DNA of 64,000 bases, taken from NCBI RefSeq assembly GCF_019679435.2, contig NZ_CP139781.1:5886001-5950000 (forward strand), in the 5' to 3' direction. The position numbers and the translations under genes were made by a program. The DNA comes from Actomonas aquatica (lineage in GTDB: Bacteria; Verrucomicrobiota; Verrucomicrobiia; Opitutales; Opitutaceae). Below are positions 34,327 to 42,850 of this stretch, one piece after another. The notes under the pieces were generated by a model that had not been told where the DNA came from, searched no databases, and saw only the letters and a list, made by a program, of their open reading frames with translations. Position 1 is the first letter of the stretch. Each line of letters begins with the position of its first letter.

Positions 34327-35721
34327 CTATTTGGACGGGCGGTTTTTCATCCACTTGCGGAAGGAGCCGCCGCGCCACTCGGGGAGGGTGCGGGAGGAGG
34401 TCCAGCTTTGTAGCGGGGGGAAGGGAATGAGTTTGGTGGGGATGTGGTTGATGACCTTGCCGCCGGCGAGTGCGGCTTTCCAGGCGGTGGGTTGGCTAGC
34501 CATGAGGGCCCAGCCGCCCATGGGCGGAACGCCGATGGAGGCTTTGGGCGCGCCTTCGGTTTTGCCCTTGTCGCGCAGGCGCAGGAGCAGATCGGGAATG
34601 GGGATGTCGACCGGGCAGACTTCGTTGCAGGCGCCGCAGAGCGAGGAGGCTTTGGGCAGGTCGGCGAGCTCGGGGAATTGTTTGCCGGCGAGCAGCGGGG
34701 AGAGCACGGCGCCGACGGGACCCGGATACACGCTGCGGTAGGCGTGGCCGCTGGCTTGGCGATAGATCGGGCAGACGTTGAGGCAGGCGCCGCAACGGAT
34801 GCAGCGCAGGATCTCGCGGCACTGGCTGGCGAGCACTTCGGTGCGGCCGTTGTCGACAAAGATGACGTGCATCTCCTCGGGGCCGTCGGGCTGTGTGGGC
34901 GATTTTGGGCCGGTGATGAACTCGGTGTAAACGGTGAGTTGCTGCGCGGTGGCGCTGCGGCCGAGCAGGTTGAGCAGGAGGCCGAGGTCGCGGTCGCGTG
35001 GCACCAGCTTCTCGATGCCGACGAGTGCGATGTGCACCTTGGGCGCGGCGAGGCAGAAACGGGAGTTGCCCTCGTTGGTCACGAGGACGAGGCGGCCACT
35101 CTCGGCGGAGATGAAGTTGCCACCGGTGAGACCGACGTCGGCCTGCAGGTATTTCTGGCGCAGAAAATCGCGGGCGCGGCGGGTGATGACCTCGGGCTCG
35201 TCGTTGTAGTCGCCGAGTCCTTCACGCTCAAAACTCGTCGCGATCTCGCGGCGGTTTTTGTGGATGATGGGCCGGACGATGTGCGACGGGTGGTCGTGAT
35301 CGATCTGGATGATGAACTCACCGAGGTCGGTCTCGAGTGCCTCCATGCCGCGTTTCTCGAGGTAGGGCGTGAGTTCGATTTCCTCGCTCACCATGGTCTT
35401 GGATTTGACCAGTTTGGTGGCGCCGCGGGCATCCATGATGCCGTGCACAGCGGCGCAGGCGTCTTCGGCGGTGGGAGCCCAGTGGACCTGCACGCCGTTG
35501 GCCTGGAGTTTGGCTTCGGCGGCGGGCAGCAGTGTATCCAGATTTTCGATAACGTGCTGCTTGATGCGGCCGGCGGTCTGCCGCAGCTCGTTGGGATCGA
35601 GGAAGTGATCCCAGAGCAGCTTGGTGCGTTTCTCGTGCGTGCCCTTGGTGCTTTGGTAAACCGACTCGCGCTTGTCCGGCGGGAGTGAGGCAGCGTAGGC
35701 GTCGATGGGTTGATTGGCCAT
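34327..35721 (-). CDS. lutB: Iron-sulfur lactate oxidation protein LutB
   Basis: This 464-residue protein of the LutB/YkgF family has an N-terminal LUD-like domain: KTMVSEEIELTPYLEKRGMEALETDLGEFIIQ. Two ferredoxin-type cluster sites follow, CIRCGACLNVCPIYRQASGHAY and CGACNEVCPVDIPIPDLLL. Electrons from lactate pass through these clusters. The gap to lutA (35722-35827) is filled with GCTGA-type word repeats. Confidence 0.95.
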   Translation of the reverse strand: MANQPIDAYAASLPPDKRESVYQSTKGTHEKRTKLLWDHFLDPNELRQTAGRIKQHVIENLDTLLPAAEAKLQANGVQVHWAPTAEDACAAVHGIMDARGATKLVKSKTMVSEEIELTPYLEKRGMEALETDLGEFIIQIDHDHPSHIVRPIIHKNRREIATSFEREGLGDYNDEPEVITRRARDFLRQKYLQADVGLTGGNFISAESGRLVLVTNEGNSRFCLAAPKVHIALVGIEKLVPRDRDLGLLLNLLGRSATAQQLTVYTEFITGPKSPTQPDGPEEMHVIFVDNGRTEVLASQCREILRCIRCGACLNVCPIYRQASGHAYRSVYPGPVGAVLSPLLAGKQFPELADLPKASSLCGACNEVCPVDIPIPDLLLRLRDKGKTEGAPKASIGVPPMGGWALMASQPTAWKAALAGGKVINHIPTKLIPFPPLQSWTSSRTLPEWRGGSFRKWMKNRPSK

Positions 35722-35827
35722 GGGGCGGGAAAGGGAGCAGTCAGCTTTCAGCGATCAGCTGTCAGCTTGTGTTTGAGTTAGGCGAGAGGGTGAGCTGAAG
35801 GCTGAGCGCTGAACGCTGAGAGCTCGC
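35722..35827. repeat. GCTGA/CAGCT word repeats between lutA and lutB
   Basis: The gap holds CAGCTTTCAGCGATCAGCTG, TCAGCTT, then GAGCTGAAGGCTGAGCGCTG and AACGCTGAGAGCTCGCTCA. These are near-repeats of a CAGCxxTCAGC unit in both orientations and can fold on themselves. Confidence 0.7.
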
Positions 35828-36547
35828 TCAACCGGCGGTAGCCGGGTTGAGCGCGTCGCGGAGGATTTGGGCGAAGTGGCGGGTCTTGAGGGGGGCGCCG
35901 GCTTTTTCGGCGAGGCCGCCCATGTGCATGAGACAACTCATGTCGGCGGAGACGAGGTAGTCGGGCTCGACGGCGCGGACGTTGTCGAGTTTGAGCGTGC
36001 CCATGTTGGCGGAGATGTGCGGGAAGCTCACCGAGAAGGTGCCGCCGAAACCGCAGCATTGCTCGGCTTCGCCGAAGGGCGCGACCGTCACGCCGTCGAT
36101 GGATTCGAGCAGACTGATCGCGGCCTCACTGGTGCCGCTGCCGCGGCTGTGGCAGGAGCGGTGGAAGGCGATCTTGGCGTCGAACTTGCCGGGCCAGGTT
36201 TTGACGCCGAGGCCGTTGACGATGAAGTCGGCCAACTCCCAAGTGCGGCGGGCGAGGGCGTCGACCGCGGGAGCGTCGTCTTCCTTTTCAAACTCCAAGG
36301 GCGCGCCGTGGAAGACCATGGCGGCGCAGGAGCCGGAGGGCACGATGACTGGCACGTCACCGGTGAAGGTTTTGACGGTGTGGCGGACCACTTTGCGCGA
36401 GGCTTTCCAGTCGCCGCCGTTGAAGGCGGGTTGGCCGCAGCAGGTCTGGGCTTCGGGAAACTCAACGATGCAGCCGAGGTGTTCGAGCACCTCGACAGTG
36501 GCGCGGGCGACGTCGTCATAAAACGCGTCGCACAGGCAGGTGGCCAT
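35828..36547 (-). CDS. lutA: Lactate oxidation protein LutA (CCG domain)
   Basis: This 239-residue protein of the LutA/YkgE family has two Cys-rich CCG motifs, TCCGQPAFNGGDW near residue 34 and QCCGFGGTFSVSFPHISANM in the second half. The start is Met at 36547 (MATCLCDAFYDDVARATVEVLEHLG); the longer frame crosses a repeat. It completes the lutABC set downstream of the rhamnose genes, so lactate from L-lactaldehyde could be oxidised to pyruvate. Confidence 0.93.
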   Translation of the reverse strand: MATCLCDAFYDDVARATVEVLEHLGCIVEFPEAQTCCGQPAFNGGDWKASRKVVRHTVKTFTGDVPVIVPSGSCAAMVFHGAPLEFEKEDDAPAVDALARRTWELADFIVNGLGVKTWPGKFDAKIAFHRSCHSRGSGTSEAAISLLESIDGVTVAPFGEAEQCCGFGGTFSVSFPHISANMGTLKLDNVRAVEPDYLVSADMSCLMHMGGLAEKAGAPLKTRHFAQILRDALNPATAG

Positions 36548-36608
36548 GAGTTGCACGCGACGATCGGCGGCGGGAAGTTGGCGGTCAGAGATCACGGTAA
36601 TTGGTGGG

Positions 36609-36701
36609 GCCCACGGAATACACGGAAGACACGGAAAACCACGAAACACACGAATGGCGGAATGGCAGGGCTATTCCGTGTTTTCCGTGTGTTCCGTGGG
36701 C
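36609..36701. repeat. Inverted repeat with CACGGAA words between rhaA and lutA
   Basis: The left arm GCCCACGGAATACACGGAAG continues ACACGGAA, and the right arm is TTCCGTGTTTTCCGTGTGTTCCGTGGGC, its near-perfect complement. The unit CACGGAA/TTCCGTG is repeated three times in each arm. Confidence 0.8.
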
Positions 36702-36708
36702 TACAAAA

Positions 36709-37983
36709 TCAGTCGCGGTTGAGGAGGACTTGGGACTCGTAGGCGGCGACGTCGTCGAGCCAGTCGGCGCCGGCAGGGACGTTGGCGCGGCGGCAGAGCT
36801 CGTCCCACACGGCACCCCACGGGAGGGCGCGGGTGAGTTCCATGAAGGCAAGCGGCTCGTGCGGCTGGAAGGCCCGCTGCTCCTTCGCCATGGGCGGGAA
36901 GATGTCGAGCAGACCGCAGAGGATGGCCTGGCGAGTGGCGCGGGTGCCGGTGACGTAGGCGGCGACGCGGTTGATGGAGGCGTCGAAGAAGTCGAGCGCG
37001 ACGTAGATGCGGTCCCAGGCGTCACCGCGGGCGATCTCGAGGAAGAGGTTGCGCACGGCGTCGTCGAGGGTGACGACGTGATCGCTGTCCCAACGCATCG
37101 GGCGGCTGGTGTGCAGGAGCAGCTTCTTGTGGAACTCGAGGTGAGCGCTGACTTTGTCGGCCACGGATTCGGTCGGGTGGTAGTGACCGAGGTCGAGGCA
37201 GAGCACCTTGTCGCGGGTGAGGGCATAGTTGGAGTAGAACTCCTGTGAGCCGACGGTGTAGGCCTCGCTGCCGATGCCGAAGAGTTTGCCTTCGACAGCG
37301 TCGACGCAGTGCTTCGCGCTGATGGACTTGTCGGCGAAGATCTCGTCGTAGGCGGCGGCGAGGCGTTGGCGCGGGCCGAAACGGTCTTGCGGGTCGTCCT
37401 TGGCGCCGTCGGCCACCCAGTGGTTGTTCACGCAGGGGGACTTGAGCTTCTTGGCGAAGTGTTGGGCGATCTTGCGGCTGGCTTTGCCGTGTTGGATCCA
37501 GAAGTTGCGGATCTCGTCGTCGGCGCTGGAGAGGGTGTAGCCGCTGTTGGCGAGCGGGTGGGCGAAGTAGGTCGGGTTGAAATCGAGACCGAGGTCTTCG
37601 GACTGGGCCCAGTCGAGCCAGCGGGAGAAGTGTTTCGGCTCGATGGCGTCGCGCTCGACAACCTTGTCGCCGGTCTCGGCGTAGAAGGCGTGGAGGTTGA
37701 GACGATGGGCACCGGGTAGCAGGGCGAGCGCCATGCTGATGTCGGCGCGCATCTCATCGCCATTGCGGGCGCGACCGGGGTGGCCGCCGGTGGCCATGAT
37801 ACCGCCGCCGGCGACGCCGTCCTTGGGCGTCTCGAGGCCGCGCACATCGTCGGCCTGCCAGCAGTGCAGGGAGATCGGCACGGCGAGGGCCTTGGCGATG
37901 GCGGCCTCGGTGTCGACGCCGAGGTCGGCGTAACGTTGCTGGGCGAGTTTGTAGGCGGCGGTGATTTGTTTGGAAGTAGGCAT
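36709..37983 (-). CDS. rhaA: L-rhamnose isomerase
   Basis: This 424-residue enzyme is close in length to E. coli RhaA (419). ISLHCWQADDVRGLE, the LNLHAFYAE segment, LGLDFNPTYFAHPLANSGYTLSS and the metal-site region LCLDLGHYHPTESVADKVSAHL are the family motifs. It converts L-rhamnose to L-rhamnulose. The start is Met at 37983 (MPTSKQITAAYKLAQQRYADLGVD); upstream residues in the frame look like a shadow. It is 22 bases from the tandem aldolase-like gene. Confidence 0.94.
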   Translation of the reverse strand: MPTSKQITAAYKLAQQRYADLGVDTEAAIAKALAVPISLHCWQADDVRGLETPKDGVAGGGIMATGGHPGRARNGDEMRADISMALALLPGAHRLNLHAFYAETGDKVVERDAIEPKHFSRWLDWAQSEDLGLDFNPTYFAHPLANSGYTLSSADDEIRNFWIQHGKASRKIAQHFAKKLKSPCVNNHWVADGAKDDPQDRFGPRQRLAAAYDEIFADKSISAKHCVDAVEGKLFGIGSEAYTVGSQEFYSNYALTRDKVLCLDLGHYHPTESVADKVSAHLEFHKKLLLHTSRPMRWDSDHVVTLDDAVRNLFLEIARGDAWDRIYVALDFFDASINRVAAYVTGTRATRQAILCGLLDIFPPMAKEQRAFQPHEPLAFMELTRALPWGAVWDELCRRANVPAGADWLDDVAAYESQVLLNRD

Positions 37984-38005
37984 GAGTGCGGGAGGAATGG
38001 AGGGT

Positions 38006-39289
38006 TTAGGGAACGTTAAAGGCGGCGCGCAGTTCGTCGATGGCGCTCTCGGGCATCTCGACGATGGGACCGAGCGGGCGTGCGAGGAGCAGCGCTTCAG
38101 AGGTGGCTTCGAGGACCTCCAGGCGATCGAAGGCTTCGAGCACGGTGCGGCCGAGGACGACCGCACCTTCGTTTTCGATGAGCACGACGGGCGTCTTCAC
38201 CGGATCGAGGGCGGCGACGATGGCGTCAGCGTCCTCGACGATGCGTTGGAAGGACAGTCGGGGCACGTCGTTGAGCACGACGTAACTTTCGGGAATGGTG
38301 TGCGTGCCGAGTTTTTCGGCCGTCATACAGAAGGCGCTGGCGTGAGCAGGCTGGGCGTTGATGACGGCTCCAACTTCGGCGAAGCGTTCGTAGATGAGGG
38401 CGTGGAGCAGGGCGGCGCGACTGGGCTGGCGACCCGCCTCACACGCGGTGCGGGAGGCGCGCACGAGGTTGGCCGGGCTGACCTCGAGGCGGTCGCGGCG
38501 GCGCGGGGTGATGACGAAATTTTCGGCATCGATGCGGGCGGAGACGGCGCCGGCAGTGCTGATGAGCAGGCGCTGCTGGTAGGCGCGTTGGGTGAAGGCG
38601 GTGATCTGCGCGCGCAGTTCCTTTTCAGTGAGCGACGGTTTGGTCTCGGGGAGATCGGCCCAGGTGGCAGTGGTGTCGGCGTCGAGCGATTCCGGTGGCA
38701 GCACCTGCAGCTCGCCGAGCTGGCGGGCTTTGATGATGGTCTGGGCGGTGAACTCGAAGGTCTCGAAGCGTTGGAAGGCGTCGGCCAGGTCGGTGCCGCC
38801 GATGACGACGCCGTGGTTTTCGAGCAACACGCAGTCGGCGCCGTCGGCAAAGGTGTCGGCGATGCGATCAGCGAGGGCGTCGGTGCCCGGGCAGGCGTAG
38901 GGTGCCATGGCGATGCGGCCGCAGATCGAGTGGGCGTGCGACTGGATGCGCGTATCCGGAAGTTGGCGACAGATGGAAAAGGCGACGAGCGCACCGGGGT
39001 GGGCGTGCACGATGGCGCGCAGGTCGGGGCGCTGGCGGTAGATCTCGCGATGGAAGGGAAACTCCGAGGACGGCGGGTGCAGCCCGTCGATCGTGCCATC
39101 GGCGTGGATACAAACGATGTCACGCGGCTGCAGGGTGCCTTTGTCGACGCGGGACGGCGTGATCCAGATGTCGCCGTTTTCGTCGCGGATGGACAAGTTG
39201 CCACCCGAGGTGGTGGTCATGCGGTAGCGGTAGATCCGCTGCATGGTGGCGACGAGTTCGTCGCGGGGATGGAGCCAGGTCATGGGCAT
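38006..39289 (-). CDS. Tandem class II aldolase-like protein (second copy lacks active residues)
   Basis: This 427-residue protein consists of two class II aldolase/adducin domains. The first (about 8-190) keeps the substrate loops SGGNLS and TPSRVDKG, Glu76 in SSEFPFH, the zinc pair His95/His97 in VHAHPG, and His159 in ENHG. The second (about 225-410) has Arg in place of the Glu (PSRAALL), Asn311/Gln313 in place of the zinc His pair (INAQPA), and Glu374 in place of the last His (ENEG). It is probably a structural partner domain. It lies between rhaA and rhaB. The substrate is likely rhamnulose-phosphate or a related sugar. Confidence 0.85.
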   Translation of the reverse strand: MPMTWLHPRDELVATMQRIYRYRMTTTSGGNLSIRDENGDIWITPSRVDKGTLQPRDIVCIHADGTIDGLHPPSSEFPFHREIYRQRPDLRAIVHAHPGALVAFSICRQLPDTRIQSHAHSICGRIAMAPYACPGTDALADRIADTFADGADCVLLENHGVVIGGTDLADAFQRFETFEFTAQTIIKARQLGELQVLPPESLDADTTATWADLPETKPSLTEKELRAQITAFTQRAYQQRLLISTAGAVSARIDAENFVITPRRRDRLEVSPANLVRASRTACEAGRQPSRAALLHALIYERFAEVGAVINAQPAHASAFCMTAEKLGTHTIPESYVVLNDVPRLSFQRIVEDADAIVAALDPVKTPVVLIENEGAVVLGRTVLEAFDRLEVLEATSEALLLARPLGPIVEMPESAIDELRAAFNVP

Positions 39290-39330
39290 CGGATTTTCGA
39301 TTTGGGATTCTCGATTTTGGATTGGGTGAC

Positions 39331-40761
39331 TCAACCGGCCGGTGTGTAGACGGTGGGTTTGAGTTGTTGGCTCAGGGAGGCGCGGAAGGCGGCGAGGTTT
39401 TTGACGGCTTTCAGCGCGATGAGTTGGTTGGCGAGGTTGCCGATGGCGGAGCCTTCGAGTTGGAAGGCGTGCACCGGCAGACCGGAAGCGTTGGCCGTGG
39501 CCTGACAGAGCAGGCGGTTCTTCGCGCCGCCGCCGACCATGAGCACACGGTGGAAGGTTTTGCCGGAGAATTCCTGAAAACGCTGAATGACATCGGCGTG
39601 GCCCTGGCCGAGGGAGTCGCAGATGAGGCGCATGTAGCCGGCGAGTTCGCGCGGCGGCTTGGCTTTGCGGGCTTTGAGGTGGGCGTCGATGGCGGCCTTC
39701 ATCGACTTCGGGTTGGCGAAGGCGGGATCGGCGACATCAATGAGGCACTTGGGGGCGGGCAGGGTGGCCGCGGCTTTGATGAGGGCGCGCCACTCGCGGT
39801 CCTTGGTCGGGCGGGACGGGAAAGCGTCGAGGGTGCGTTCGAGCAGCCACAGGCCGATGACGTTGACCAAGGGGCGATATTCGCCGCGGCCAGTGCGGTC
39901 ATTGGCCACGCGGGCGGCGAGGGCCTCGGGGCCGAGAATGGGGGCGTCGTTTTCGAATCCAACGAGCGACCAGGTGCCGGAGCTCAGGAAAATGTCACCG
40001 CCTTCGGGCGCGGCGGGCATGGCGTCGTAGGCGCAGGTGGTGTCGTGACCGGGGACGGCGACGACCGTGGTCTTGGCGAGCTCGGGCAGACCTTTGACGC
40101 GGCCGAGTTTGCTGCCGGTTTTGACGGGTTTGGTCAGCCACGTGGGCGGCACACGGAAGTAGTCGAGGGCCTCGCGGGACCAGTCGTCGCCATGGACATC
40201 GAGCAGTTGGGTGGTGGACGCGATGGCGAAGCCATTGGTCATTTTGCCCGACAGCAGGTAGTTGAAATAGTCGGGCAGGAAGAGGCAGCGGGTGGCGAGG
40301 TCGGTGATGGCCGGGTTGGAGGCGACGGTCTCGGCGAGCTGGAAGGAGCTGTTAAAAAACACCGCGGGAATGCCGGTGGCGGCGTAGATGCGGGCGAGGG
40401 CGGCGCGGGTGTTGAGCAGCGAGTTGAGGCCTGCCTGAGTGCGGGCGTCGCGGTAGGCGTGCGTCGGGAAAACGAGGCGGCCCTCGTCGTTGAGCAGGGC
40501 GTGGTCGACGCCCCAGGTGTCGACGCCGACGGAGGAGAGGGTGGCGCCTTTGGGCAGGCTGGCGGCGGCTTTGGTCAGGCCGGTGCGGACCTCGGCCCAG
40601 AGGGAGGTGATATTCCAGTAGTCGTGCTGACCGAGGCTAAAAATGGCGTTGGGGAAGCGATGGACTTCGGTGGTGGTGAGCTGGTGGTCGGACCAGGTGC
40701 CGACAATCACGCGACCGGAGGTCGCACCGAGGTCAACGGCGGCGCAGTAGAGGGGAGACAT
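39331..40761 (-). CDS. rhaB: Rhamnulokinase
   Basis: This 476-residue FGGY-family sugar kinase has phosphate-binding motif 1 at the start (AAVDLGATSGRVIVG). The family segment SVGVDTWGVDHALLNDEGRLVFPTHAYRDARTQ is the rhamnulokinase form, and GHDTTCAYDA and the FLSSGTWSLVGFE region follow. VLMVGGGAKNRLLCQATANASGLPV is the C-terminal signature. It phosphorylates L-rhamnulose. It is the first gene of the minus-strand set that also holds the tandem aldolase-like gene, rhaA and lutABC, and is divergent from the AraC regulator. Confidence 0.93.
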   Translation of the reverse strand: MSPLYCAAVDLGATSGRVIVGTWSDHQLTTTEVHRFPNAIFSLGQHDYWNITSLWAEVRTGLTKAAASLPKGATLSSVGVDTWGVDHALLNDEGRLVFPTHAYRDARTQAGLNSLLNTRAALARIYAATGIPAVFFNSSFQLAETVASNPAITDLATRCLFLPDYFNYLLSGKMTNGFAIASTTQLLDVHGDDWSREALDYFRVPPTWLTKPVKTGSKLGRVKGLPELAKTTVVAVPGHDTTCAYDAMPAAPEGGDIFLSSGTWSLVGFENDAPILGPEALAARVANDRTGRGEYRPLVNVIGLWLLERTLDAFPSRPTKDREWRALIKAAATLPAPKCLIDVADPAFANPKSMKAAIDAHLKARKAKPPRELAGYMRLICDSLGQGHADVIQRFQEFSGKTFHRVLMVGGGAKNRLLCQATANASGLPVHAFQLEGSAIGNLANQLIALKAVKNLAAFRASLSQQLKPTVYTPAG

Positions 40762-40849
40762 TGGGAGAGCGATTAACCGGAGTTGGGAGGGTTAAGGGAT
40801 CAAGGGGCGGCGATAAGATAGCGGGATGGAGGGGGAATAGGAATCGACA

Positions 40850-40880
40850 AACTGACCCTAAACATACGGAAATTGACCCT
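40850..40880 (+). promoter_or_regulatory. Direct repeats AACTGACCCT/AATTGACCCT upstream of the AraC gene
   Basis: Two 10-bp copies (40850-40859 and 40871-40880) differ at one base and are spaced 21 bases start to start, two helical turns. This is the spacing AraC-type dimers often use. The second copy touches the regulator's ATG (40882). They lie in the divergent gap with rhaB. Confidence 0.5.
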
Positions 40881-40881
40881 T

Positions 40882-41775
40882 ATGCCGCATCTGTCGCCGC
40901 TCCCGGATTTTTCCCGCTATCTGCCGGTGGCGACGGCGGCGGAACCGTGGGGCGTGGCGGTGACGGGCGGCGGACGTTTCCGGGCGGCGGCGGGGGAGCG
41001 TTACCCCTCGCGCGGGCATCCGGATGACCACTATTTTGAATGGACCAGCGGGCGGGTGTTGGGCGCGCTGCAGGTGGTGATGATCGCGGAGGGCAGCGGC
41101 GAATTTGAGAGTCGGGTCACGGGCACGCAGCCGTTGGAAGCGGGGCAGGTGATGGTCCTGTTGCCCGGAATGTGGCACCGCTACCGGCCACTGGCGCGCA
41201 AGGGGTGGACGGAGAAGTGGGTGGAGCTCGGCGGGCAGGTGCCGGCGGCGCTGCAGAGTAGGGGTGTTTTGGATACGGCGGGCGCGGTGCGTTTGCCGGC
41301 GCGACCGCAGGAATGCGAGCGGCTGCTCGATGAGATTCACGCGTTGATCCAGCGCGGGCCGGAGGTGCAGGCGGGGAGACTGGCGGGGGCGGCGTTGACG
41401 TTATTGGCGGAGCTGGGCGACCAAATGGACGCAGCGGAGCAGGAGCGGCCGGTCGATGGGGCGATCAATCAAGCGCAGCGTTGGCTGGAGGGCGACGACT
41501 TGGAGTTGGCGTTGCTGGCGGGCCCGGAGTTGGCGCGGCGGCTGGGCGTGGGGTATTCTTATTTCCGGCGCGAGTTTCGGCGCCGCACGGGTGTGTCACC
41601 GCAGCAGTATCAGTTGCGCGCGCGGTTGCAGCGGGCGCAGCGGCTGCTGGGTGCGACGGAGCGCTCGATCAAGGAGATCGGCGACCGGCTGGGTTTCAGT
41701 TCGCCGTATCACTTCTCGGCGGCGTTTAAGGCGCAGTATGGCGTGTCACCGCGAGAGTGGCGCAAACGCGGGTAG
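40882..41775 (+). CDS. AraC family transcriptional regulator
   Basis: This 297-residue regulator has an N-terminal cupin-like sensor (LEAGQVMVLLPGMWHRYRPLAR) and a C-terminal pair of helix-turn-helix motifs: LARRLGVGYSYFRREFRRRTGVSPQQYQLRARLQRAQ and SIKEIGDRLGFSSPYHFSAAFKAQYGVSPREWRK. The start is ATG 40882; a TTG nine bases upstream also fits. It is divergent from rhaB and may sense rhamnose or a product. The role as activator is inferred from family. Confidence 0.9.
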   Translation: MPHLSPLPDFSRYLPVATAAEPWGVAVTGGGRFRAAAGERYPSRGHPDDHYFEWTSGRVLGALQVVMIAEGSGEFESRVTGTQPLEAGQVMVLLPGMWHRYRPLARKGWTEKWVELGGQVPAALQSRGVLDTAGAVRLPARPQECERLLDEIHALIQRGPEVQAGRLAGAALTLLAELGDQMDAAEQERPVDGAINQAQRWLEGDDLELALLAGPELARRLGVGYSYFRREFRRRTGVSPQQYQLRARLQRAQRLLGATERSIKEIGDRLGFSSPYHFSAAFKAQYGVSPREWRKRG

Positions 41776-41810
41776 CTGGGAGGAGGGCGGCGGAGAGGCA
41801 GGGCTGTTTT

Positions 41811-41915
41811 TTAACCACGGATGGACACGGATGGGCTCCACTACCGTTCCGCCTCTGAATTTGTATTTCAGTGCGTAGGCGGTAGCCGAAGCTATCCGTG
41901 TGCATCCGTGGATAA
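41811..41915. repeat. Second inverted-repeat element of the ACCACGAATG family
   Basis: The ends are TTAACCACGGATGGACACGG and its near-complement ending CATCCGTGGATAA. It shares the internal words GGGCTCCACTAC and GTGCGTAGGCGGTAGCCGAAGC with 34208-34320. It lies between convergent genes. Confidence 0.8.
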
Positions 41916-41923
41916 AACCCTCC

Positions 41924-42850
41924 TCAGACCTTGAGGTTGGACCAGGTGGTGCGGAGGGCTTGGGCGCTGGCTTGGAGGCCTTGTTGTTCCTTGGGCCAGA
42001 GGGGGACTTCGACGTGTTTGATGACGCCTTTGCGGCCCACGATGGTGGGGACGCTGATGGAGACGTTGCGCAGCCCGTAACAACCGTTCTGGACGGACGA
42101 CACGGGGAGCAGTTCCTGGCGGTTGAGCGCGATGGCGTGCACCACTTCGGCGATGGTGAGACCGACCGCCCAGCCGGCGCCACCTTTGCGGCGGATGACT
42201 TCAGCGCCAGAGGTTTTGGCGCGGGTGAAGAGTTGGGTCTGCAGGGAGGCGTTGAAGCCGGGGAATTTTTCGAGCGGCAGGCCGGCGCAGGTGGCGCTGG
42301 ACCAGATCGGCACCATGGAGTCGCCGTGTTCACCCAGAATGAGCGCTTTTACCTGGGCGGGGGATTGATCGATCTGGGCGGCGATGAGCGAGCGGAAACG
42401 CGCGGTGTCGAGCATGGTGCCGAGACCCAGGACCTGGGACGTCGGCAGACCGAGGCGCGTGGCGGCGAGCTGGGTGAGGATGTCGACCGGGTTGGAGACC
42501 ACAAAGATCAACGCATCGGAACGGAAGCCGGCGTCCTTGATGGAGGTGAGGATGCCGTCGAAGAGGGTGACGTTGCGGTTGATTAGATCGAGGCGGGACT
42601 CGTCGGGCTTGCGCCGCAGGCCGGCGGTGATGACGAAAACATCGGAGTCGGCCGCGCGGGCGTAGTCACCAGCGTAGATGCGTTGGCCGCCGACCACGGA
42701 GGCACCGTGCAGGAGGTCGAGGGCTTCGCCTTCGGCCAGGTCGGTGTTGTAGTCGAGTATTTGGATTTCCGATACGATGCCGGCGCATTGCAGGGCAAAG
42801 GCCGCATTGGATCCGACGCGGCCGCCGCCGCCGATGATGGTGACTTTCAT
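41924..42850 (-). CDS. L-lactate/malate dehydrogenase family protein of the microcompartment locus
   Basis: This 308-residue NAD-dependent enzyme has the Rossmann motif MKVTIIGGGGRVGSNAAFAL, the SNPVDILTQLA loop and the catalytic His in LGEHGDSMVPIWS. The specificity loop reads GLRRKPDESRLDL. An Arg at the place where lactate dehydrogenases have Gln suggests an acid with two carboxylates, while ESR is closer to lactate types. In comparable microcompartments a related enzyme is thought to recycle NADH. It is the last gene of the BMC set. Confidence 0.85.
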   Translation of the reverse strand: MKVTIIGGGGRVGSNAAFALQCAGIVSEIQILDYNTDLAEGEALDLLHGASVVGGQRIYAGDYARAADSDVFVITAGLRRKPDESRLDLINRNVTLFDGILTSIKDAGFRSDALIFVVSNPVDILTQLAATRLGLPTSQVLGLGTMLDTARFRSLIAAQIDQSPAQVKALILGEHGDSMVPIWSSATCAGLPLEKFPGFNASLQTQLFTRAKTSGAEVIRRKGGAGWAVGLTIAEVVHAIALNRQELLPVSSVQNGCYGLRNVSISVPTIVGRKGVIKHVEVPLWPKEQQGLQASAQALRTTWSNLKV

